From positions 1 through 64,000 of the forward strand of contig DATAEK010000098.1 in NCBI GenBank assembly GCA_036258055.1: a stretch of 64,000 nucleotides of DNA. Reading direction: 5' to 3'. The stretch's first letter is position 1. The number at the start of each line of letters is the position of its first letter. The stretch comes from DATAEK01 sp036258055 (GTDB taxonomy: Bacteria > Acidobacteriota > Vicinamibacteria > Vicinamibacterales > 2-12-FULL-66-21). Below are positions 7,603-15,415 of this stretch, one piece after another. The translations under genes and the position numbers were made by a program. A model generated the notes under the pieces. It was not told the DNA's origin. It did not search any database and was given only the letters and a program-made list of their open reading frames with translations.

Positions 7603-10600
7603 ATGGCGGAGGTTCTTCGTCGAATCGGCTGCGCGTGCGTGACCGCGCTCGCGCTTGTAGTCGTCCCGGGGCCCGCGGCCGCCCAGTCCGTGTCCGGCAG
7701 CATCTCGGGCACGGTCGTCGATCAAAGCCATCAAGTGATCCCCGGAGCCACCGTCACGCTGACCGACGAGCAGACCGGCGGCGCCAGAACGACCATCACG
7801 ACGGATACCGGCGCGTTCGTCTTCTCGGCGGTGCAGCCCGCGCGCTACACGCTGCGGATCGACATGCAGGGATTCCGGCCCGTGGAGCGCAAGAACATCG
7901 TCCTTCCCGCGAACGAGCGTCTGTCGATCGGCACGGTGCCGCTCGACGTCGGCGGGATCGCCGAAACCGTGACCACGGTCGCCGAGGGCAGCTTCGTGCA
8001 GACGACGAGCTCGGAACGGTCGGCGCTGCTGACCTCAAAGCAAATCGAGATGGTCGCCGTGCGCGGCCGTGACGTCATGTCGCTGCTGCGTGTACTGCCT
8101 GGTGTGGCGTACGGGGCCGACAGTGAGGCGCCCGGCGGCAGCTTCGGCACGACCACCCCCAACATCGGCGGGATTCGGAACACGTGGAACACGGTGACCG
8201 TGGACGGCCTCGTCGGCAACGATCTGGGCAGTCCGCAGACCTTCAGCGGCACAATCAACTTCGACGCGATCGGCGAAGTGAAAGTGCAGTTGAACAACTA
8301 CCAGGCCGAGCACGGACGCAACGGCGGCGCGATGGTGAGCATCGTCACGAAGTCCGGCGGCCGCGAGTACCGCGGGAGCGGATACCTCTACAAGCGGCAC
8401 GAGAGCCTCAACGCGAACGATTTCTTCAACAACCGCAGCGGGATCGCCAAGCCGCTCTATCGATACACGACGCTCGGCGCCACGCTCGGCGGCCCCGTGC
8501 CGCTCGAGAGCGCCAAAGACAAGCTGTTCTTCTTCTACTCGTTCGAAAACTGGGATACGAAGGTGCCACAGCCGGTCAGGCGCGTCACCGTGCCCACGGC
8601 CCTCGAGCGCACCGGCGACTTCTCCCAGAGCTTCAATCAGGCCGGCCAGCTGATCGTGATCCGCGATCCGGTGACCGGAACGGCGTTCGCCAACAACCGC
8701 ATCCCGTCGAACCAAATCAACCCGAACGGCCAGGCGCTGCTGAATGTGTTCCCGTTGCCGAACGCCCTCGACCGCAGCATCACCGGCGGCAACTACAACT
8801 ACCAATTCCAGGAAAGCCTCTCGATTCCGCGCCATCAACACCTCGGCCGGATCGATTACCGGCCGAACGCGAAGGATGCGCTCTACGGCCGCTTCTCGAC
8901 GTGGTATGCCGACAACCAGGGATATGCCGTCCCGGCGGGCGCCGCGAACTGGGGATTGCTGGGCCAGCACTACACCTTCAAGGACAACAGTCTGCTCCTC
9001 AACTACACGCGCATCCTGACACCGGCGCTGGTGAACGAGCTCGCGGTCGGCTACCGGCACAGTACGGAAGCGGGCTCAGCGCTCAGCGATGACGGTCTCA
9101 ACGCCGTCACGCGCAGCAGCATCGGCTACACGCTCGGACAGTTCACGCCGTCGCTGAACCCCTTGAACCTGATCCCGCAGGCCTCCTTTACGGGCGCGAT
9201 CCAGAATCCCGCGGCCATCACTTTCGAGGGCCGTTTTCCGCTGACGGGCGCCGACGACTTTCTGACGGTGAACGACACGGTGTCGCTGGCCCGCGGCAAC
9301 CATACCTACAAGGCGGGGCTGTACTACGAGCACACGCGCAATCAGGAGGGCAAGACGGGTACGTTCGACGGCAACTTCGAGTTCAACGTCGACACGACGA
9401 ACCCGTTCGACACGCGCCACCCGTACGCCAACGCGTTGCTGGGCAGCTTCCGCTCCTACACCGAGTCGTCATCGCGTCCGGGCGGCGATGGAACCGCCAG
9501 CGTGCTCGAATGGTTCGCGCAGGACACGTGGAAGGTCGCGAACCGGCTGACGCTCGACTACGGCGCGCGATTCGCGTGGTACACGCACTGGCATCAGAAG
9601 GACGGCGCGGCGGCAGCCTTCGCCCTCGATCGCTACGATCGCTCGAAGGCGCCGCTCCTCTATCAGCCGGTTTTGGTGGGCACGACACGCATGGCGCGGA
9701 ATCCGGTGACGGGTCAGATTGGGCCGGCAGTGCTCATCGGCGCGCTGGTGCCGGGCACGGGAGATCCCAATAACGGCCTCGTGGTCGACAACGGATCGGA
9801 CTACCCGAAGGGATTCAAAGAAGCGCCTCCCGTGCTGGTCGAGCCGCGCGTCGGCGCCGCGTACGATCTCGCCGGGGATGGAAAGACGGCGCTTCGTGCG
9901 AGCTTCGGGATCTTCCACAACACGCGCGTGTCCGGCAACGTCAACTGGCAGGCCTCGCGCAATCCGCCGCTGCAGCTCAACCCGCAGGTGTTCTACGGCA
10001 CGATGGCGACGCTGCTGCAGTCGACCGGGGTAACGTTCCCGAGCGCGGTCCAGGGGTTCGAGCTCGACACGAACACGCCGACGGCGTATCAGTTCTCGGC
10101 TGGCATTCAGCGCAACATCGGTTGGGACACCGTCGTCGACGCCGCCTACGTTGGATCGCGCGTGCGCAACCTGCTGCAGACGCGCAACCTCAACCTCGTG
10201 CCGTACGGTGCCCGGTTCGATCCGGCGAATCAGGACCCCACGCGGCCCGGGAACCCGCTTCCGGACAACTTCTTCCGCCCCTATCCCGGCTACGCGGACC
10301 TCAACTTCTTCGAGAACTCGGGCATCTCCAACTACGACGCCCTGCAGGTACAGGTCAACCGGCGATTCAGCCACGGATTCCAGTTCGGCGTTGCCTACAC
10401 CTTCTCGCACTCGAAGGACTACACCTCCGCGGCGGACACCGGCACGGGTGCCAACATGCGCATTGCCACCTATCAGGACCCGCGCGAGTGGAACTACGGC
10501 TTTTCCACGTTCGATCAGACCCATGTGGCAGTCATCAACTACACCTGGGACCTGCCGAAAGCGAGCTCGCTCTGGGACAACGGCGTCATGCGCGCCGTGT

Positions 10601-11082
10601 TCGACAACTGGCAGCTGTCGGGCATCACCGCGTTCGCCAGCGGCACGCCGTCCGGAATGACGCTTGCGCTGCAGGACTCCGGCACCGACTTGACCGGTGG
10701 CGGCGACGGCACACGCGTCGTCCTGAACGGCGATCCGACGCTGCCGGGCTCACAGCAGACCTTCGACCACTGGTTCAACACCAGCGCGTACGCGCGCCCG
10801 CCGCGCGGCGACGTCGGCAGCGGCCATAAAGACGACATCCGCCTGCCCGGCGTGCACAACTGGGACGTCACGCTCTTCAAACGGATACCGTTCGGCGCTG
10901 GCCGGCGGTACCTGCAGCTCCGCTGGGAGGTGTACAACTTGTTCAACCACACCCAATTCAGCGGTGTGAACACGACGGCCACGTTCGATCCGAACGGTAA
11001 TCAGACCAATCCGCTGTTCGGCCAGATCAACGCCAGCCGCACGCCGCGGGTGATGCAGGCGTCGGTCCGGATTGTCTTCTGA
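7603..11082 (+). CDS. TonB-dependent receptor, acidobacterial SusC/Oar-like
   Basis: The product is 1159 aa from the ATG at 7603, preceded by AGGAGGAGG. An upstream ATG at 7546 overlaps the -10 region and is rejected. Signal peptide to about residue 28 (GPAAAQ). CarboxypepD_reg domain about 30-110 (SGSISGTVVDQSHQVIPGA). Plug domain about 150-270 (DVMSLLRVLPGVAYG, NTVTVDGLVGND, FDAIGEVKVQLNNYQAEHGR, and the typical GGAMVSIVTKSGG). Then a large beta-barrel with alternating aromatic strands, ending in a terminal phenylalanine (VRIVF) for BAM insertion. It should import an oligosaccharide with TonB energy. Its promoter carries the LacI-type operator, and downstream lie the cupin, aldolase and dehydratase genes. 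Confidence 0.92.
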   Translation: MAEVLRRIGCACVTALALVVVPGPAAAQSVSGSISGTVVDQSHQVIPGATVTLTDEQTGGARTTITTDTGAFVFSAVQPARYTLRIDMQGFRPVERKNIVLPANERLSIGTVPLDVGGIAETVTTVAEGSFVQTTSSERSALLTSKQIEMVAVRGRDVMSLLRVLPGVAYGADSEAPGGSFGTTTPNIGGIRNTWNTVTVDGLVGNDLGSPQTFSGTINFDAIGEVKVQLNNYQAEHGRNGGAMVSIVTKSGGREYRGSGYLYKRHESLNANDFFNNRSGIAKPLYRYTTLGATLGGPVPLESAKDKLFFFYSFENWDTKVPQPVRRVTVPTALERTGDFSQSFNQAGQLIVIRDPVTGTAFANNRIPSNQINPNGQALLNVFPLPNALDRSITGGNYNYQFQESLSIPRHQHLGRIDYRPNAKDALYGRFSTWYADNQGYAVPAGAANWGLLGQHYTFKDNSLLLNYTRILTPALVNELAVGYRHSTEAGSALSDDGLNAVTRSSIGYTLGQFTPSLNPLNLIPQASFTGAIQNPAAITFEGRFPLTGADDFLTVNDTVSLARGNHTYKAGLYYEHTRNQEGKTGTFDGNFEFNVDTTNPFDTRHPYANALLGSFRSYTESSSRPGGDGTASVLEWFAQDTWKVANRLTLDYGARFAWYTHWHQKDGAAAAFALDRYDRSKAPLLYQPVLVGTTRMARNPVTGQIGPAVLIGALVPGTGDPNNGLVVDNGSDYPKGFKEAPPVLVEPRVGAAYDLAGDGKTALRASFGIFHNTRVSGNVNWQASRNPPLQLNPQVFYGTMATLLQSTGVTFPSAVQGFELDTNTPTAYQFSAGIQRNIGWDTVVDAAYVGSRVRNLLQTRNLNLVPYGARFDPANQDPTRPGNPLPDNFFRPYPGYADLNFFENSGISNYDALQVQVNRRFSHGFQFGVAYTFSHSKDYTSAADTGTGANMRIATYQDPREWNYGFSTFDQTHVAVINYTWDLPKASSLWDNGVMRAVFDNWQLSGITAFASGTPSGMTLALQDSGTDLTGGGDGTRVVLNGDPTLPGSQQTFDHWFNTSAYARPPRGDVGSGHKDDIRLPGVHNWDVTLFKRIPFGAGRRYLQLRWEVYNLFNHTQFSGVNTTATFDPNGNQTNPLFGQINASRTPRVMQASVRIVF

Positions 11083-11195
11083 TTCCGAGCGAGACCGGCC
11101 AAGAGACCCCTACACGCGGCGACGGGCACCTGCGATATCCTCGTGTCCCGGCGCCGCGTGCCATGTACGGCAGCGCGTCGATAGCTGGAGGGTTC

Positions 11196-11543
11196 ATGCG
11201 TTCGCTGGGGTACGTCTTGGAGCAGGACGCCGACGTCGCCGTAAACGAGCCGGGCACGCACGATGGCGGAGGCGAAACGATCGGCTACTCGTTCTTCCGG
11301 AATGTCCCCAACCTCGAGCTTGTATTCCGCAAGCGCGCGTTCAAACCCGGATCCGCGATCGGCTACCACTTGCAGCCGGAGGACGAGATCTACTACGTGC
11401 TCAGCGGACGCGGTGTGATGACGATTGACGGCGCGAGCTTCGAAGTCGGCCCTGGTACCGCGGTGCTCACGCGATCGGGCAGCTCGCACGGGCTCAAACA
11501 GACGGGAAGCGAAGATCTCGTGATTCTCATCAGCCACGCATAG
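11196..11543 (+). CDS. Small cupin-domain protein
   Basis: The product is 115 aa from the ATG at 11196, five bases after GGAGG. A single conserved barrel is seen: KPGSAIGYHLQPEDEIYYVLSG (motif 1 with the first His, the second metal His replaced by Gln, and the Glu retained) and VGPGTAVLTRSGSSHGL (motif 2 with the His). Small cupins of this kind act on sugars or sugar acids or bind them as sensors. It sits 22 bases before the DapA-like gene, so it probably belongs to the same operon. Whether it is a KdgF-like isomerase for unsaturated uronates is possible but not shown by specific motifs. Confidence 0.78.
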   Translation: MRSLGYVLEQDADVAVNEPGTHDGGGETIGYSFFRNVPNLELVFRKRAFKPGSAIGYHLQPEDEIYYVLSGRGVMTIDGASFEVGPGTAVLTRSGSSHGLKQTGSEDLVILISHA

Positions 11544-11565
11544 GCGCAGCAGCCTTCGCCACGCA

Positions 11566-12492
11566 ATGACATCCTCCCCAGTCACGCTCGACGACATCAA
11601 CGGTCTTTTCGCCGTCCCGCCGGTGCCACGGCGCGCTGATCGTCACCTCGACTTCGACGCGGGCGCCCGTCTCGTCTGCCACATTGCCGCTGGCGGAGTG
11701 TCACGCTTTCTCTATGGCGGCAACGCGTTTCTCTATCACGTCACGCTCGCCGAGTACGAAGCGCTCCTCGACTGGCTCGCGAGCTTCCCCGTGCCGGGTT
11801 TCGTACTGCCCGGCATCGGTCCGTCGTTCGGACGCGCGCTGGATCAGGCGCGACTGCTCCGCAGGTACCGGTTTCGCTGCGCACTCATGCTCCCGTGCAG
11901 CGATCCGCGTGACGCTGAAGGCCTCGAACGCGGGCTGCGCGAGATCGCGGACGCGGCGGGGCTGCCACTGATGCTCTACCTCAAATCTGACGACGGCTTC
12001 GGATCCGATCGAGATCGCGCGATTGCCGCTATCGGACGTCTCGTCGACGATGGGATCGCGGCCGCGATCAAGTACGCCATCGTGCGTCCATCGGCTGACG
12101 ACGACTCCTACCTGGCCAGCCTGGTGCAGCGCGTCGATCGACGCCGCGTCATCAGCGGCATGGGCGAGAAACCAGCGGTCGTCCACTTCCGTTCGTTCGA
12201 TCTCGGGGGCCTGACGACCGGATCAGGGTGTGTGGCGCCGCGACTGTCGAATGCGCTCCTGCAGGCCTGCATCGAACAGGACTGGGCTCGGGCCGAGGCG
12301 CTGCGCGTGCTGTTTCTGCCGCTCGAGGATCTGCGCGATGCCTGGGGCCCCGCGCGGGTGCTGCATCACGCCGTCGAGCTCGCCGGGATCGCCTCGAGTG
12401 GACCGATTCCGCCGTTCGTCTCGGCGCTCACGCCGTCGCAAGTCGACGCGCTCCAGCCCGTCGCCCGCGCACTTCGGGAGCGCGACGCGTGA
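11566..12492 (+). CDS. Dihydrodipicolinate synthase family protein (DapA-like aldolase/dehydratase)
   Basis: A 308-aa class I aldolase-fold TIM barrel. The Schiff-base lysine is Lys169 (AAIKYAI) and the proton-relay tyrosine is Tyr138 (LMLYLK), matching the DapA superfamily. Early residues GGVSRFLYGGN and VLPGIGPSFGRAL are in the places of the usual GGTTGE substrate loop, but altered, so the substrate is probably not pyruvate plus aspartate semialdehyde. It is translationally coupled (GTGA overlap at 12489-12492) to an arabinonate-type dehydratase. Together they suggest a 2-keto-3-deoxy sugar-acid aldolase or dehydratase step. Confidence 0.85.
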   Translation: MTSSPVTLDDINGLFAVPPVPRRADRHLDFDAGARLVCHIAAGGVSRFLYGGNAFLYHVTLAEYEALLDWLASFPVPGFVLPGIGPSFGRALDQARLLRRYRFRCALMLPCSDPRDAEGLERGLREIADAAGLPLMLYLKSDDGFGSDRDRAIAAIGRLVDDGIAAAIKYAIVRPSADDDSYLASLVQRVDRRRVISGMGEKPAVVHFRSFDLGGLTTGSGCVAPRLSNALLQACIEQDWARAEALRVLFLPLEDLRDAWGPARVLHHAVELAGIASSGPIPPFVSALTPSQVDALQPVARALRERDA

Positions 12493-14219
12493 GCCGTCCG
12501 CGCCGCTCGCCAACCGATCTCCGGAGTCACCGCTGGTTCGGCCGAGACGATCTCCGCTCCTTCGGCCACCGCTCCCGCGCGAAGCAGGCAGGGTTCTCGG
12601 CCGATGACTACGCGGGCAAGCCCGTCATCGCGATCCTGAACACCTGGAGCGATGCGAATCCCTGTCACACCCACTTCCGCATGCGCGCCGACGACGTGAA
12701 GCGGGGTGTGTGGCAGGCGGGCGGATTCCCGATGGAGATCCCGCTCCTGACGCTCGGCGAAACGCTTATGAAGCCGAGCACGATGCTCTATCGCAACCTC
12801 CTGGCGATGGACGCCGAAGAAGCGCTGCGCGCATATCCAGCGGACGGTGCGGTCCTGCTCGGCGGCTGTGACAAGACCGTCCCGGCACTCCTCATGGGGG
12901 CCGCAAGCGCGAATCTGCCAGCGATCTTCGTGCCGGCGGGACCGATGCTTCGCGGACACTGGCGCGGACAGACACTCGGTTCGGGTACCGACGTGTGGAA
13001 GTACTGGACCGAGCGCCGCGCCGGCACGCTCGACGAGTGCGCGTGGCGCGAGATGGAGGATGGCATCGCGCGATCGTTCGGCACCTGTATGACGATGGGC
13101 ACCGCGTCCACGATGGCTGCGGCTGCCGAAGCCCTCGGCATGCTGCTGCCGGGCGCCTCGTCGATCCCGGCAGCCGACTCCGCCCATCCTCGCATGGCCG
13201 TCGCCGCCGGCCGGCGCATCGTCGACATGGTGTGGGAGGACTTGAGGCCCTGCGACATCATGACGTCGGCTGCGTTCGAAAACGCTGTCACCGCAGCGAT
13301 GGCGCTTGGCGGGTCCACGAACGCGATCATCCATCTCGTGGCACTGGCCGGACGCGCCGGCGCGCAACTGGATCTCGATCGGTTCGACGCGCTCTCGCGA
13401 CGCACGCCGTTACTCGCCAACATCCGGCCTTCGGGCCAATTCCTGATGGAGGACTTCTTCTACGCCGGCGGCCTGCCCGCGCTGCTGGCGCGTCTCCACG
13501 ATCTGCTCAATCTCGACGCCGTGACGGTCACGGGGCTGCCGCTCGGCGAGAGCCTCAGGGAGGCGCAGGTCTTCAACGACGACGTGATCGCGCCGCGCGA
13601 ACGGCCGCTCGGACCGGAAGGAGGGGTCGCCGTGCTGCGCGGGAATCTCGCACCCGACGGCGCGGTCATCAAACACGTAGCCGCCGAACCGAGGCTCCTC
13701 AAACATGCCGGCCCCGCAGTGGTGTTTCGAAGCTACTCGGATCTGGAAGCGCGCGTCGACGACCCGGCGCTCGAGGTCACACCGCAGTCAGTGCTCGTGC
13801 TGCAGAACGCGGGTCCGCTCGGCGGACCGGGGATGCCGGAATGGGGAATGCTCCCGATTCCGAAAAAGCTGCTCGCACAAGGCGTGCGGGACATGGTGCG
13901 AATCTCGGACGCACGGATGAGCGGCACGAGCTACGGTGCGTGCGTGCTGCACGTAGCTCCGGAGTCCTTCGTCGGCGGTCCACTGGCGTTGGTTCGTGAC
14001 GGTGACATCATCGAGCTCGACGTGCCGGCTCGCCGGCTGACGTTGCGGATCGACGACGGCGAGATGGCCCGCCGCCGTGCCGCATGGACGCCTCCGGCGC
14101 CTCACTACCCGCGCGGATTCGGTCACATGTACGCGCGTCACGTGACCCAGGCGAATCGAGGATGCGATTTCGATTTTCTCGAAGGCACAGTGCCCATTCC
14201 TGATCCGGAAATTCATTGA
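12489..14219 (+). CDS. IlvD/Edd family sugar-acid dehydratase (L-arabinonate dehydratase-like)
   Basis: The product is 576 aa from the GTG at 12489, which overlaps the DapA-like stop (GTGA). With this start the three cluster cysteines fall at Cys59 (DANPCHTHF), Cys127 (GGCDKT) and Cys200 (FGTCMTM), the positions I recall for the [2Fe-2S] ligands of Rhizobium L-arabinonate dehydratase. Asp128 and Lys129 supply magnesium and carbamate ligands in the family. The C-terminal swivel domain holds GGPGMPEWG and the catalytic serine region RISDARMSGTSYG. It dehydrates an aldonate to a 2-keto-3-deoxy acid, passed on to the coupled DapA-like enzyme. The long upstream frame from 12228 is an overlap with the DapA-like gene and is rejected. 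Confidence 0.9.
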   Translation: MSRPRRSPTDLRSHRWFGRDDLRSFGHRSRAKQAGFSADDYAGKPVIAILNTWSDANPCHTHFRMRADDVKRGVWQAGGFPMEIPLLTLGETLMKPSTMLYRNLLAMDAEEALRAYPADGAVLLGGCDKTVPALLMGAASANLPAIFVPAGPMLRGHWRGQTLGSGTDVWKYWTERRAGTLDECAWREMEDGIARSFGTCMTMGTASTMAAAAEALGMLLPGASSIPAADSAHPRMAVAAGRRIVDMVWEDLRPCDIMTSAAFENAVTAAMALGGSTNAIIHLVALAGRAGAQLDLDRFDALSRRTPLLANIRPSGQFLMEDFFYAGGLPALLARLHDLLNLDAVTVTGLPLGESLREAQVFNDDVIAPRERPLGPEGGVAVLRGNLAPDGAVIKHVAAEPRLLKHAGPAVVFRSYSDLEARVDDPALEVTPQSVLVLQNAGPLGGPGMPEWGMLPIPKKLLAQGVRDMVRISDARMSGTSYGACVLHVAPESFVGGPLALVRDGDIIELDVPARRLTLRIDDGEMARRRAAWTPPAPHYPRGFGHMYARHVTQANRGCDFDFLEGTVPIPDPEIH

Positions 14220-14238
14220 CGGCACTTCACCTGTCCTA

Positions 14239-14334
14239 ACAAGAGACCAAGAGATCAGGAGAACTTAACCACAAAGCTCAACAAAGCTCACTTGAGGTTC
14301 TGGTTTTACTGCTCCTGAACTCTTGACCTCTTGT
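14239..14334. repeat. Imperfect 23-bp inverted repeat flanking a 10-bp tandem duplication
   Basis: Arms 14239-14261 and 14312-14334 are inverted copies matching at 20 of 23 positions, each built from eight-base units (CAAGAGAC, CAAGAGAT, CAGGAGAA type). The 50-base loop contains ACAAAGCTCA twice in direct tandem (14271-14290). It lies between convergent genes, so it could act as a bidirectional terminator, or be a small repeat insertion. Confidence 0.6.
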
Positions 14335-14341
14335 AAGGAAC

Positions 14342-15340
14342 TCACAGGCGCTGAACGACAGCCCAGATCTCGGGATCCACCGGTACACCCTCCACAAGAT
14401 TCCGACGCCGCGTCTCCAGCGTGCGCTCGCCGGGATACGTGACGCGTGCGTTGTCCAGTGCTGGCGACCCGTGCAGGTTGTCAATCACCGCGTCGACGAG
14501 TTGCGCGCCAGCAGATGCGTCGCCAAACGCCGAGGGATCGAGCGCGAGGAAGATCTGCGAGAGGCCAGTCTCCTGCAGCGGATCTGAGGGTATCTGGTGA
14601 GTTGCGCGGCCGCCCGCAAGTGTGGCGGCGAGGAGATCGAGGACGAGGGCCAGCCCCGAGCCCTTCCAGTATCCGATCGGTAGCAACCTGTTCGACTTCA
14701 GGATTTGTGACGCATCGCGAGTCAGCTCTCCGCGGGCATCGTAGCCACCTTCAACCGGAAGCCGCTCGCCTCGCGCTTCGTACCCCGCCAGCGCGCCGAC
14801 AGAAAACTGCGACATAGCCATGTCGAGCACGACGTGACCTCCAGTCCTCGGCACGGCAATCACGAGCGGATTGTTGCCAAGGCGCGGCTCCGAGGATCCC
14901 CACGGTGGCAGGTTGGGGAGCGTGTTCGTCCAGCAGATGCCGATGACGCCGTCGTCCGCCGCCTGCCATCCGTAGCTGCCGCCGCGCATCCAGTGATTCG
15001 TGTTCGCCAGCGCGACGCAACCGAGCCCGTGCTCGCGTGACAACGCGATCGCGCGAGCCATGGAGTCGAATGCGTTGAGGTTCCCTGGACCGCGGCGTCC
15101 ATTCCAGCGCTCGATCGCGCCGTGGGCCTCGATGAGCACCGGCCGCACCCGCACGTCGACCAGCCCCGAACGAATGGTTTCGATGAACCGGGGAAACCGG
15201 TTGAGGCCGTGCGATGCGACGCCGTCGAGCGTCGCGTCGGCGAACAGGCGTGCGCAGAGCGCCGCCCGATCCGCCGACAGGCCGGTGGCAGCGGCAATAC
15301 GCAGAATGGTGTGAAGCAGATCCTCGTATGCGACCCGCAC
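14342..15340 (-). CDS. Malate/L-lactate dehydrogenase family oxidoreductase, 2,3-diketo-L-gulonate reductase-like
   Basis: The 332-aa product (GTG start at 15340) belongs to the YiaK/ureidoglycolate dehydrogenase fold, not the Rossmann LDH fold. It aligns throughout with E. coli 2,3-diketo-L-gulonate reductase as I recall it: SHGLNRFPRFIETI near residue 44, NTNHWMRGGSYGWQAA (NAD and catalytic His region) near 113, GICWTNTLPNLPPWGS, and PIGYWKGSGLALVLDLLAA. These enzymes reduce alpha-keto sugar acids with NAD(P)H. It is convergent with the arabinonate-type dehydratase. The likely role is reduction of a keto-aldonate in the same sugar-acid network. Substrate identity remains inferred. Confidence 0.85.
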   Translation of the reverse strand: MRVAYEDLLHTILRIAAATGLSADRAALCARLFADATLDGVASHGLNRFPRFIETIRSGLVDVRVRPVLIEAHGAIERWNGRRGPGNLNAFDSMARAIALSREHGLGCVALANTNHWMRGGSYGWQAADDGVIGICWTNTLPNLPPWGSSEPRLGNNPLVIAVPRTGGHVVLDMAMSQFSVGALAGYEARGERLPVEGGYDARGELTRDASQILKSNRLLPIGYWKGSGLALVLDLLAATLAGGRATHQIPSDPLQETGLSQIFLALDPSAFGDASAGAQLVDAVIDNLHGSPALDNARVTYPGERTLETRRRNLVEGVPVDPEIWAVVQRL

Positions 15341-15415
15341 GTCCGTCAGTCTCGAGGGCCGTCGCGTTGCCGTGCACGGCGCTTCTCGCGCCGCGCACGG
15401 CCCCGATTCGCCTGC

